Source of the DNA: Bacteroidia bacterium | Lineage (GTDB): Bacteria; Bacteroidota; Bacteroidia; Bacteroidales; UBA7960 | Reading direction: 5' to 3' | Length of the DNA: 61,307 nt | Assembly (NCBI GenBank): GCA_007695305.1 | Contig: REEA01000188.1 | Span: 1-61,307, forward strand | Part shown: positions 17,814-25,688 of the stretch, piece after piece | Layout of the letters: each line of letters begins with the position of its first letter | How positions within the stretch are numbered: the first letter of the stretch is position 1 | Notes under the pieces: generated by a model | The model's database searches: none | Seen by the model: only the letters and a program-made list of their open reading frames with translations | What the model was told of the DNA's origin: nothing | Made by a program: the position numbers and the translations under genes

Positions 17814-18794
17814 TCAGATCAATGCGGCAGCATATTGAAATGTGGCAGGAAGTCCGCCCGTATGCCAAAACAGGATGTTGCTGCCCCGGGGTATCAGTTT
17901 GTTTTCGATCTGGTGCATCAACCCGTAAAATGCACGACCGGTATATACCGGATCAAGCAATATCCCTTCCGAACCGGCCAATGCAAGTATGGCTTTTTTT
18001 TCATTGGCGGTGATTACACCATAGCCGGGTTTTTCATAACCATCCAGTAGTTTCAAATCATCCTCATTCACTTCAGCATTCAATCCGTAACGTTCGCGGG
18101 CTTCATTAATGATGCTGCTGACCATTTCTCCAGGCGTCTTTCCCACGGTTGGTTCTTTGTCGATGCGTATCGGCATAAGCCTGGCATGCAAACCGTACAT
18201 CGCCTTCCCCATGGCAATTCCGGCCTGCATACCCCCTGAACTGGACGCAAAAAAGATGTAATCCATTTGGAGGTTAAGTGTTTTCAATTGTTCCTGTAAT
18301 TCCAGGGTTGCTTCCACGTATCCCAGGGCGCCTGTGGCATTGGAACCACCGTAGGGGATAAGGTAGGGATGGTTTCCGGCGGATCGCAGCTTTTCAACCA
18401 GTATCTCCGCATCCTCTCCCTTACGCTTTTCGCCGGAATAGTGAATACGGGCACCAAAAATATATGAAAGTAACAGATTTCCGCTTTTTACCTTTGGCTC
18501 TTCTCCCCCGAGCATCAGGTGACACTCCAGCCCTGCCATGGCACAAGCAGCGGCTGTTTGCCGGCAATGATTTGATTGTTGGGCACCCGATGCAATTACC
18601 GTATCGGCTCCCTGTTGTAAAGCAGCTCCAATGAGATATTCAAGTTTTCTGGTCTTGTTTCCCCCGGAAGCAAGCCCGGTATGATCGTCCCTTTTTATAA
18701 ATATCCGATAGCCGGGTGTGTATTTTCTTGAAAACTGATGCAGTTCATGGAGCGGAGTGGGCAGGAAACCCAGATTAAATTTTTTTGTTTTCAT
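17814..18794 (-). CDS. PLP-dependent ACC deaminase / D-cysteine desulfhydrase family enzyme
   Basis: A 326-aa fold-type II PLP enzyme. The PLP lysine lies in SGGNKTRKLEYL, followed by IASGAQQSNHCRQTAAACA, the phosphate loop SSSGGMQAGIAMG, and a C-terminal VYTGRAFYGLM. These features fit the family holding 1-aminocyclopropane-1-carboxylate deaminase and D-cysteine desulfhydrase; which substrate is used is not clear. The open frame extends to 18857, but ATG at 18794 (MKTKKFNLGFLPTPLHEL) fits the family start. It is 63 bp upstream of the serine hydrolase gene on the same strand. Confidence 0.88.
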   Translation of the reverse strand: MKTKKFNLGFLPTPLHELHQFSRKYTPGYRIFIKRDDHTGLASGGNKTRKLEYLIGAALQQGADTVIASGAQQSNHCRQTAAACAMAGLECHLMLGGEEPKVKSGNLLLSYIFGARIHYSGEKRKGEDAEILVEKLRSAGNHPYLIPYGGSNATGALGYVEATLELQEQLKTLNLQMDYIFFASSSGGMQAGIAMGKAMYGLHARLMPIRIDKEPTVGKTPGEMVSSIINEARERYGLNAEVNEDDLKLLDGYEKPGYGVITANEKKAILALAGSEGILLDPVYTGRAFYGLMHQIENKLIPRGSNILFWHTGGLPATFQYAAALI

Positions 18795-18906
18795 GTTGAT
18801 TTGATGATTGCATTGCTTGACTGTTATTTTATTTCTCTTGTTGGATGAGAAATCCATGCAGGCATATCAGGTAAATGACCATTTCACGTATTGCAACTGT
18901 CTTATG

Positions 18907-21261
18907 CTACAATGGCCAGAATATGGGCAGAAGTATCATTACCATAGCCATCACCACCAGGGTGAGTGGTATGCCCACTTTGAGATAGTGGCTAAATTTG
19001 TAGCCGCCTGGTCCCATTACCAGGAGGTTTGCAGGGTGTGACAGCGGACTCATGAAGCAGGCGGCGGCGGCCATGGCAATGGCCATCATCATGGCCTGAG
19101 GCGATATTCCGTAGTTGCCGGCTGCTTCAAGGGCAATGGGTGCCATGATCACTACCAGTGCCGGCGGGGGTATGGCCAGGGTTGCCAAGGCTGTAAACAG
19201 GTATAGTCCGGCAATGACGCCCCAGGGCCCGATGGTGCCAAAAACGTCAACCACTCCGGTGGCTACCAGGCTCGCGGCCCCTGTTTCCTGCATAGCCGTT
19301 CCAAGGGGCAGCATCCCTGCAATCAGGAATACCGCCCGCCACTCGATGGCGCGGTAGGCTTCTTCCATCTTTAAACAGCCGGTAAGTACCATTAAGGCAA
19401 TACCAATCACAGCCGCGATGGCAAGCGGAACAAAACCCAGCAACACAGGAGTCAGGACAGCCGCCATAACCAGGATGGATGTGAGTGCTTTATTGGTGCG
19501 CATTGGTTGTCCACCCATTTGTGTGAGCATGATAAAGTCAGGTTCACTGCCAATCAGTTCGAGCTTATCCCGACGTCCATACAATAACAAGGCCTCGCCA
19601 AAACGCAAAGGCAGGTCATGCAGGTTTGTCCGGTAAGCTCGACCTTCCCTCCAAATGGCCAGAACCGTTAATCCGTATTTTTTCCTGAAGTTGATCTCCC
19701 GTAAAGTTTTTCCAGCAAGGAGTGTGCGCGGTGCCAGAACAATCTCTGCCATCTGTATATCTTCCGACTCCAGGCTTTGCACCCCGGGGGGTGTTTCTTC
19801 CAGTATTTGCAGATCCTTGAGCCCGCGCAAAAGGGGCAGGTCTCTCACGTCTCCTTTCACCAGCAGGTGTCCTTCATGCTCAAACGATTGGTCGGGTGCA
19901 TAAGAGATCAGTGTGCCGTCTTTTGCCAGACTTCCCAGCACCGTTAGACCAAACGCACTGCCTATCTGACTTTCAGCGATGGCGCGTTCAAACAGTTCTG
20001 TGTCTTCGGTAACTTCCATCAAAAACAAGACTTCATGCAACTTGTATTCCTCCGTGAGCATTTCCGGGGATACTTTTACGGGCCCGGATATCTTTTCTTC
20101 CTTTTCGAGGATGGCAACCCGGTCGCGGGGGCCCTGGAGCAGCAAGGTGTCGCCTGCCTGCAGCACCATATCGTGAAGCAATGAACGTTGTATCCGATCC
20201 TCTTTTTTTAGTGCCAGAACGTTTATTCCAAGCCTCTTCCGGAAATCGGTATCGCGCAGGCGCTTGCCGGCAAAAGCTGATTGTTCCGGGATAACGGCTT
20301 CAAAAATCTGCAGGTCGTATTGCAAAAGGTTCTCTATTTTAAGGCCTGTTTCATCGGGTAGCATAACCTGCCATTGTTTCATTGCCGTAAGTGTGTCAAC
20401 CCGGCCCTGGACGTGCAATTTGTCGTTGGCTTTGATGATTGTTTGCGGGCCGGGGTCGAGAATATTGATATTATTACGAACAATAGACAACACATTAAGC
20501 CCCAGTCCGGCCCGAAGCCTGCTGTCTTCAAGCGTTTTGCCCACCAGCTGGGAGGATGGCCGAACATGAACCATGAAAGTCCTTTCCTGGAGGGCGTAAG
20601 CAGCCTGCAATGTTTTGCCTGCCTGCCTGCTTGTTTCTCCGATTACATCCTTCCGCGGCAGTAAAAATCTGCCAATAAATGCCACAAAAAGTACACCTCC
20701 AAACACAGCACCCAGACCAACCGGTGTATAATCAAACAGGCGGAAAGGAGTTTCACCGGCATCCTCCAATGCGTAACTGATCAAAAGATTGGGCGGTGTG
20801 CCAATGAGTGTGGTAAGACCACCCAAAAGGCAGCCGTAGGCGAGGGGCATCAGCAGCCGCGAAGGCGGTGTATTGGTTGACCGGGCCAGATCCATCACCA
20901 CCGGAAGCATCAGGGCAGCCACACCGATGTTGTTCATAAATGCCGACATAAAACCTGACGACAGCATGATCATGATGATGAGCCTGATCTCACTATGGCC
21001 GGCAAGGTATATCAGCTGCCGCCCTATGATCCTGGCAACGCCCGTTTGATAGAGTGCAGCACTCAGAATGAACATGGCCCATACGGTAATAACGGCAGGA
21101 TTACTGAAACCGGCAAGAGCCTGGTGAGGAGTGAGTAAGCCGGTAAAAGCCAGCGTGCCTATAACCAGCAATGCAACAATGTCCATACGTATCCATCCGG
21201 TGAAAAACAGCAGCAAAGCTCCACCAAGTATGGAAAAAACAATAAGGATTTCTAAAGTCAT
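18907..21261 (-). CDS. SLC13-type anion permease with four RCK_C domains
   Basis: A 784-aa permease of the DASS/SLC13 superfamily. The first membrane half (1-190) contains PAVITVWAMFILSAALYQTG and MNNIGVAALMLPVVM. The second half (590-784) contains MLPLGTAMQETGAA and MSPLSHPANLLVMGPGGYKF. Between them lie four RCK_C (TrkA-C-like) repeats, recognisable by GKTLED...LGLNVLSI, GKRLRDTDFRKRLGINVLAL, IGSAFGLTVLGS and GKTLREINFRKKYGLTVLAI. Most relatives have two such domains and about 590 residues. The substrate (sulfate, dicarboxylate or another anion) is not determined. It is 20 bp downstream of the macrodomain gene. Confidence 0.9.
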   Translation of the reverse strand: MTLEILIVFSILGGALLLFFTGWIRMDIVALLVIGTLAFTGLLTPHQALAGFSNPAVITVWAMFILSAALYQTGVARIIGRQLIYLAGHSEIRLIIMIMLSSGFMSAFMNNIGVAALMLPVVMDLARSTNTPPSRLLMPLAYGCLLGGLTTLIGTPPNLLISYALEDAGETPFRLFDYTPVGLGAVFGGVLFVAFIGRFLLPRKDVIGETSRQAGKTLQAAYALQERTFMVHVRPSSQLVGKTLEDSRLRAGLGLNVLSIVRNNINILDPGPQTIIKANDKLHVQGRVDTLTAMKQWQVMLPDETGLKIENLLQYDLQIFEAVIPEQSAFAGKRLRDTDFRKRLGINVLALKKEDRIQRSLLHDMVLQAGDTLLLQGPRDRVAILEKEEKISGPVKVSPEMLTEEYKLHEVLFLMEVTEDTELFERAIAESQIGSAFGLTVLGSLAKDGTLISYAPDQSFEHEGHLLVKGDVRDLPLLRGLKDLQILEETPPGVQSLESEDIQMAEIVLAPRTLLAGKTLREINFRKKYGLTVLAIWREGRAYRTNLHDLPLRFGEALLLYGRRDKLELIGSEPDFIMLTQMGGQPMRTNKALTSILVMAAVLTPVLLGFVPLAIAAVIGIALMVLTGCLKMEEAYRAIEWRAVFLIAGMLPLGTAMQETGAASLVATGVVDVFGTIGPWGVIAGLYLFTALATLAIPPPALVVIMAPIALEAAGNYGISPQAMMMAIAMAAAACFMSPLSHPANLLVMGPGGYKFSHYLKVGIPLTLVVMAMVMILLPIFWPL

Positions 21262-21281
21262 TGGCAGATCATTAAACTTGA

Positions 21282-21830
21282 TTATGGTGTATCGGGTTTG
21301 GAAACCTTCTTGTATGCCTCCCGGAATATCTCCAGGTCTTTTTCTGCAAACAGCACCATCCTGATGAGCTTAACTTCCTTTAACTCCGGAATGGTTTTCA
21401 TAATAGTTTCAATGGCAATGCTTGCTGCTTCTCTGATGGGGTAACCGAAAACCCCGGTGGAAATTGCCGGGAAAGCAATGGATTTAACCCTGTTTTTTTC
21501 TGCCAGCCGGAGTGCATTCCGATAGCAGTCGGCCAAAAGTTCGTCTTCCGGTTTGTCATGTCCGTAAACAGGTCCAAGGCAATGGATCACATATTTGTTT
21601 GGAAGATTGTGAGCGCCGGTGATCACTGCCTGTCCCGGTTGGATGGGAGCCAATGGCCGGCATTCATTTTCCAGTCCGGGGCCGGCTGCCCGGTGTATGG
21701 CACCGGCAACCCCGCCCCCTGTGCGTAGCTGCGCGTTGGCCGCGTTAACCACAGCATCTGCATCGGGCTGATGGGCAATATTACCAAGGATTAGCTCCAG
21801 TCTTGTGTATCCTGTTGTATTGGTTTCCAT
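21282..21830 (-). CDS. Macrodomain ADP-ribosyl hydrolase (O-acetyl-ADP-ribose deacetylase type)
   Basis: A 182-aa single macrodomain. The ADP-ribose-binding motifs are DAVVNAANAQLRTGGGVAGAIHRAAG (with catalytic Asn and the Gly-rich loop) and FPAISTGVFGYP. This is the YmdB/MacroD-like arrangement that removes acetyl or ADP-ribose groups. It is followed by the SLC13 permease on the same strand; a functional link is not evident. Start ATG at 21830 is the first of the frame. Confidence 0.93.
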   Translation of the reverse strand: METNTTGYTRLELILGNIAHQPDADAVVNAANAQLRTGGGVAGAIHRAAGPGLENECRPLAPIQPGQAVITGAHNLPNKYVIHCLGPVYGHDKPEDELLADCYRNALRLAEKNRVKSIAFPAISTGVFGYPIREAASIAIETIMKTIPELKEVKLIRMVLFAEKDLEIFREAYKKVSKPDTP

Positions 21831-21926
21831 AAGACAACGCTTTTTGCAATAACGCGAATATGTTGTTTGTTTTATGCTTATTCAACCTGCTTTTCAAAAA
21901 TAAACAAAATAAATGATCATTTTGGA

Positions 21927-21934
21927 TATCTTTG
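21927..21934 (+). promoter_or_regulatory. -7 box for the EamA transporter gene
   Basis: TATCTTTG followed by CCC matches the Bacteroidota TAnnTTTG motif, 55 bp before the start. No TTG occurs at the -33 position. Confidence 0.5.
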
Positions 21935-21988
21935 CCCACTTATTTCAACATTCCGCTGATCTTAAGAATGCGACAAATCTGAATAATT

Positions 21989-22921
21989 ATGATGGTCAGA
22001 AAGGACAACCGACCCCGAGGCATCCATTGGCTGGCGCTGGCAGTTTTAGTGCTGGTTTGGGGTAGCTCCTTCATCTTGATCAAGAGAGGACTGATCGCAT
22101 TCAGCAGTGCTGATGTCGGTGCCCTGCGCATTGCCATATCCTTTATGGTTCTTTCACCTTTGCTGTTAACACATTTAAGAAAAGTACCCCGGCGCAAACT
22201 GATCTATTTTGTAATTGCAGGCATCATCGGTAACGGTTTGCCCCCTTTTCTGTTTGCCATCGCGCAAACTGTGATCGACAGCTACATGGCCGGTGTGCTC
22301 AACTCGTTGACGCCTTTGTTTACCCTGCTTATCGGTGTTATGTTTTTTGGTATCCGCACCCGGTGGGTCAATGCAGTGGGTGTTGCTATCGGACTGGCCG
22401 GAGCGATTGGCTTGATGCATGCCGCCAATGGCAGTGAGATCAACAATATGTGGTATGGTCTGTTTGCCGTTGCCGCAGCAGTTTGTTATGCCATAAACAT
22501 GAATCTTATCAAGCGGTATCTTTCAGAATTCAGTGCGCTTACAATCACTTCCGTGGTATTTATGTTTATTGGTATCCCCGCTTTGGTCTATCTGTTCACG
22601 TGGAGCGATATGGTCCCTGTCTTGGCAAACCATCCGCAAGGCTGGGAAAGCCTGGGCTATATCACTATCCTTGCCGTGGTTGGAACAGCCGTTGCGATGA
22701 TTATACATAACTGGCTCATTAAGCAAACCACAGCATTATTTACATCAACGGTAACTTATTTGATGCCTGTGGTATCCATTGCCTGGGGAATTGCCGACGG
22801 CGAAGCCTTCTTTTTATTGTACATGTTTTGGATCGTAATTATCCTGGCAGGTGTTTACCTGACCAATAAAAGGCTTAACCGAAAAAACCCCCAAAGGCTG
22901 TCACCGGTAAAAGCATTATGA
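21989..22921 (+). CDS. EamA/DMT-family transporter
   Basis: A 310-aa inner-membrane protein with ten predicted helices in two EamA repeats (about 10-150 and 155-300). VLVWGSSFILIKRGL opens the first repeat and LMPVVSIAWGIADGE lies late in the second. DMT transporters export metabolites or amino acids; no substrate can be inferred. It is a single gene with its own candidate promoter, followed by a MITE-like element. Confidence 0.9.
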   Translation: MMVRKDNRPRGIHWLALAVLVLVWGSSFILIKRGLIAFSSADVGALRIAISFMVLSPLLLTHLRKVPRRKLIYFVIAGIIGNGLPPFLFAIAQTVIDSYMAGVLNSLTPLFTLLIGVMFFGIRTRWVNAVGVAIGLAGAIGLMHAANGSEINNMWYGLFAVAAAVCYAINMNLIKRYLSEFSALTITSVVFMFIGIPALVYLFTWSDMVPVLANHPQGWESLGYITILAVVGTAVAMIIHNWLIKQTTALFTSTVTYLMPVVSIAWGIADGEAFFLLYMFWIVIILAGVYLTNKRLNRKNPQRLSPVKAL

Positions 22922-22988
22922 TCATTGCTTCTCTTTTGCCCCCTAGAGGTGTTTGAAAGTGAATCCGGGTTTGATCTCACAACATCAT

Positions 22989-23210
22989 CTAACCTGCATT
23001 ATTCATGCTTTTAATTCAGGTCAGATGCAAGGCGTCGAAAGCCGCCGACATAGTAGTCTATTTCAAGGCTTTCGCAACGAAGCAGATGGCCTGAAGTAAA
23101 AGCACCAGAAAAAAGCAAACAAATTGAGTTTTAACAAGCTTTTGATCTTATTATCACTTAATCAGTCAGATACAGCAATTTGTTTGCTTTTTGTGAATAA
23201 TGCAGGCTAA
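22989..23210 (+). mobile_element. MITE-like element, complete copy with 4-bp target duplication
   Basis: The element spans 22993-23206 (214 bp) and is flanked by CTAA on both sides (22989-22992 and 23207-23210). Its terminal inverted repeat is 13 bp, perfect (CCTGCATTATTCA). Inside are two nested palindromes. TGCTTTTAATTCAGGTC (from 23005) is the inverse of GGCCTGAAGTAAAAGCA (about 23088-23104), and AAAAAGCAAACAAATTG (23110-23126) is the exact inverse of 23176-23192. There is no coding capacity. The 4-bp duplication is what IS1380-type transposases make, as I recall, but a parent element is not visible here. With the rplU promoter it fills the 380-bp gap between the EamA gene and rplU. Confidence 0.85.
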
Positions 23211-23229
23211 AAAAAGTTTATTAGACTTG

Positions 23230-23259
23230 TTGCATCGTCATAAAAATTGTTTATCTTTG
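23230..23259 (+). promoter_or_regulatory. Promoter of rplU-rpmA
   Basis: TTG (23230-23232), a 19-bp spacer, then TATCTTTG (23252-23259) followed by CACCCC. This is a textbook Bacteroidota housekeeping promoter. The predicted start lies near 23265, a 37-nt leader. Confidence 0.85.
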
Positions 23260-23301
23260 CACCCCAATATTCAGAGTGAATCATTTAATGCATAATTAGA
23301 A

Positions 23302-23613
23302 ATGTACGCAATTGTTGAAATAGGCGGACAGCAGTTCAGGATCGAGAAAGATCAGAAGCTGTTTGTGAATTTGCTGGACAGTGATGCGGGCAGCGATTTT
23401 GAGATTGACAAGGTGATGTTGCTGGCCGACGGAGACGACATAAAGGTAGGTACCCCACTGGTGGACGGTGTAAAGGTGAAAGCCAAAATTCTCGATCATG
23501 TGAAAGCAGATAAGATCTTGGTTTTCAAAAAGAAAAGAAGGAAAGGCTATCAAAAGCTGAATGGTCATCGTCAACCTATGACCCAGATACAGATTGAAGA
23601 GATCACCGCCTAA
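23302..23613 (+). CDS. rplU: 50S ribosomal protein L21
   Basis: 103 aa. The beginning MYAIVEIGGQQFRIEKDQKLFVNLL and the end FKKKRRKGYQKLNGHRQPMTQIQIEEI are typical of L21. It is followed 29 bp later by rpmA, the standard pairing, and is preceded by a strong promoter. Confidence 0.98.
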   Translation: MYAIVEIGGQQFRIEKDQKLFVNLLDSDAGSDFEIDKVMLLADGDDIKVGTPLVDGVKVKAKILDHVKADKILVFKKKRRKGYQKLNGHRQPMTQIQIEEITA

Positions 23614-23642
23614 AACATTAGCAATCGAAAAAGTAAACAACT

Positions 23643-24041
23643 ATGGCACACAAGAAAGGAGTTGGTAGCTCACGCAACGGTCGCGAATCCCACAGCAAGA
23701 GACTTGGTGTAAAAATATTTGGTGGCTCTGTAGCTACGGCAGGTAACATTATTGTACGGCAGCGTGGTACGCAGCACTATCCCGGACTCAATGTCGGTAT
23801 GGGCAAAGACCACACTTTGTACGCACTTATCGACGGAACGGTTGAATTCAAAAGAAAAGCTGGAAACAAATCCTATGTTTTCGTGAATCCACTGGCGGAA
23901 GCGGTGGTGGAGGAAATGCCGGAAAAAAAGCCGGTGTCGGTTAAACCTGAAAAAGCTGTTCCCGAAACAGTCGTAGCCGAAATCGCATCCGATGAAGTCG
24001 AAATAGAAGAAAAGGCAGAGACAAAAGAGGACAAAGAATAA
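23643..24041 (+). CDS. rpmA: 50S ribosomal protein L27 with acidic C-terminal extension
   Basis: 132 aa. Residues 1-85 are a normal L27 ([24 protein letters not shown], then [21 protein letters not shown]), with the unprocessed MAHKKG start. Residues 88-132 are an extra tail rich in Glu, Pro, Lys and Val ([17 protein letters not shown]...[10 protein letters not shown]), not found in ordinary 85-90-aa L27. The tail keeps the same frame, with no sign of a frameshift. A clear terminator follows. Confidence 0.97.
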   Translation: MAHKKGVGSSRNGRESHSKRLGVKIFGGSVATAGNIIVRQRGTQHYPGLNVGMGKDHTLYALIDGTVEFKRKAGNKSYVFVNPLAEAVVEEMPEKKPVSVKPEKAVPETVVAEIASDEVEIEEKAETKEDKE

Positions 24042-24090
24042 AAAAACCTCATATCACGGTATTGACCAATAGTCAAACCTGCAAGATAGA

Positions 24091-24115
24091 ATCCTGCCAC
24101 GGCAGGATTTTTTTT
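24091..24115 (+). terminator. Terminator of rplU-rpmA
   Basis: ATCCTGC (24091-24097) pairs with GCAGGAT (24102-24108) around a CACG loop, followed by a run of T. A strong intrinsic terminator 50 bp after rpmA. Confidence 0.88.
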
Positions 24116-24131
24116 ATGATGTAATTCTTGC

Positions 24132-24306
24132 TAAATTTGGCGCCACTGTGCAGCGGAAATGCAGAAATCAGCGCCTGCACAAACCTTGAATACCATGAAT
24201 GCCGGCCAGCTTCGTTTCCCGGCGGAGGGAAACGGGAACAATAAGTATCCGTCATGCAGGGAGTAACATAAGAAACAACATTGTTAATGGATGAATTGAT
24301 CATCTT
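24132..24306 (+). promoter_or_regulatory. Candidate serS promoter and structured leader
   Basis: TAAATTTG (24132-24139) fits the -7 box, without a clear -33 TTG. The 160 bp to serS hold two possible stem-loops: GTGCAG...CTGCAC (about 24147-24180) and a strong one, CGTTTCCC/GGGAAACG around a 6-nt loop (24213-24234). No known riboswitch or T-box feature is recognised. Confidence 0.35.
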
Positions 24307-25578
24307 ATGATAGATATACAATTGATCAGGGATAACAGTGCGGAAGTGATCCGCCGTTATGAAGTAAGAAACTTTGATGCCACCGGACCGGTTAACAGGA
24401 TCAAAGAACTGGATGCCACCAGGCGTCAAACACAGAAGCAGCTGGATGATACGCTGGCTGAAGGCAATGCCATTGCACGCGAAATCGGGCAGCTTTTCAA
24501 GACGGGACGCAGCAGTGAGGCAGCTGCATTAAAGGAACAATCGCTATTGTTAAAGCAGCGGGCAAAAGATCTGCAGGAGCAGCTGGATATGGCTGCCAAA
24601 GAACTGTCTGAAACGATGACAGGTTTGCCCATGCTGCCGCACCATTCTGTTCCTCCCGGAACAACAGAGGCAGACAACGAGATCGTTCACACGGAGGGAG
24701 ACCTGCCCGGGCTCTTTAATAATGCCGTTCCTCACTGGGAGCTGGCGGGCAAATACGATATCATCGATTTTGAGGCGGGCACAAAAGTTACCGGATCCGG
24801 TTTTCCAATATATAAGGGAAAGGGTGCCCGTTTGCAGCGTGCCCTTATTTCTTTTTTTCTCGATGAAGCAGCTCAGGCCGGTTATACAGAATACCAGCCG
24901 CCGCTCCTTGTGAATGCCGACTCGGCCTTTGGTACAGGGCAACTGCCCGACAAAGACGGACAAATGTATCACGTGCCTTCCGACAATCTTTACCTCATAC
25001 CAACTTCTGAAGTGCCGGTCACCAATATTTTCAGGGATATGATTCTCAACGAAAAAGACCTGCCTGTGAAATGCACGGCCCATTCAGTATGTTTCCGGAG
25101 AGAGGCAGGCTCTTATGGTAAGGATGTAAGAGGACTCAACAGGCTTCATCAATTTGATAAAGTGGAGATTGTGCAGGTGACACATCCGGAAAAAAGTTAT
25201 CAGGCACTGGATGAAATGGTGAACTATGTAACCACATTGTTGCAAAAGCTGGAGCTTCCATTCCGGGTCGCCCGCCTGTGTGGCGGTGACCTTGGCTTCG
25301 CCGCGGCGCTGACCTACGACATGGAAGTGTATTCGGCAGCTCAGAAACGATGGCTGGAAGTCAGCTCCATCTCCAACTTTGAAACCTACCAGGCCCAACG
25401 GATGAAACTGCGCTTTCGTTCGCAGGATGGGAAAAACCTGCTGGCACACACACTCAACGGCAGTGCCCTGGCATTGCCGCGCATCATGGCAGCCCTGCTG
25501 GAAAACAACCAGTCGGAAGAAGGGATCAGTATCCCCGCAGCGCTTCAGAAATATACCGGTTTTGCCATAATCAGCTAA
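24307..25578 (+). CDS. serS: Seryl-tRNA synthetase
   Basis: 423 aa, class II synthetase that charges tRNA-Ser. The N-terminal coiled-coil arm (about 25-100) is followed by the catalytic core. Motif 2 is CFRREAGSYGKDVRGLNRLHQFDKVE and motif 3 is LNGSALALPRIMAALLENNQ; the serine-binding TSEVPVTN segment is present. Length and start are standard. It begins after a long, possibly structured leader. Confidence 0.98.
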   Translation: MIDIQLIRDNSAEVIRRYEVRNFDATGPVNRIKELDATRRQTQKQLDDTLAEGNAIAREIGQLFKTGRSSEAAALKEQSLLLKQRAKDLQEQLDMAAKELSETMTGLPMLPHHSVPPGTTEADNEIVHTEGDLPGLFNNAVPHWELAGKYDIIDFEAGTKVTGSGFPIYKGKGARLQRALISFFLDEAAQAGYTEYQPPLLVNADSAFGTGQLPDKDGQMYHVPSDNLYLIPTSEVPVTNIFRDMILNEKDLPVKCTAHSVCFRREAGSYGKDVRGLNRLHQFDKVEIVQVTHPEKSYQALDEMVNYVTTLLQKLELPFRVARLCGGDLGFAAALTYDMEVYSAAQKRWLEVSSISNFETYQAQRMKLRFRSQDGKNLLAHTLNGSALALPRIMAALLENNQSEEGISIPAALQKYTGFAIIS

Positions 25579-25688
25579 CCGGTCCGGGCTAACTGTATTC
25601 CATTATCCATTTGCTGCGGTTAAAACAAATATGCATGCTTTCACGTTCCATTTACGTCACCCGTTTAAGGATGTTTTTTCATTACAGA

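Noticed and set aside
16737-18050. Two plus-strand frames of 194 and 236 aa
   Set aside because: They are shadows of the serine hydrolase and PLP-enzyme genes on the minus strand, without a coherent family.
22993-23206. Element considered as a structured non-coding RNA gene
   Set aside because: Terminal inverted repeats, a flanking 4-bp duplication and further ends elsewhere fit a mobile element better.
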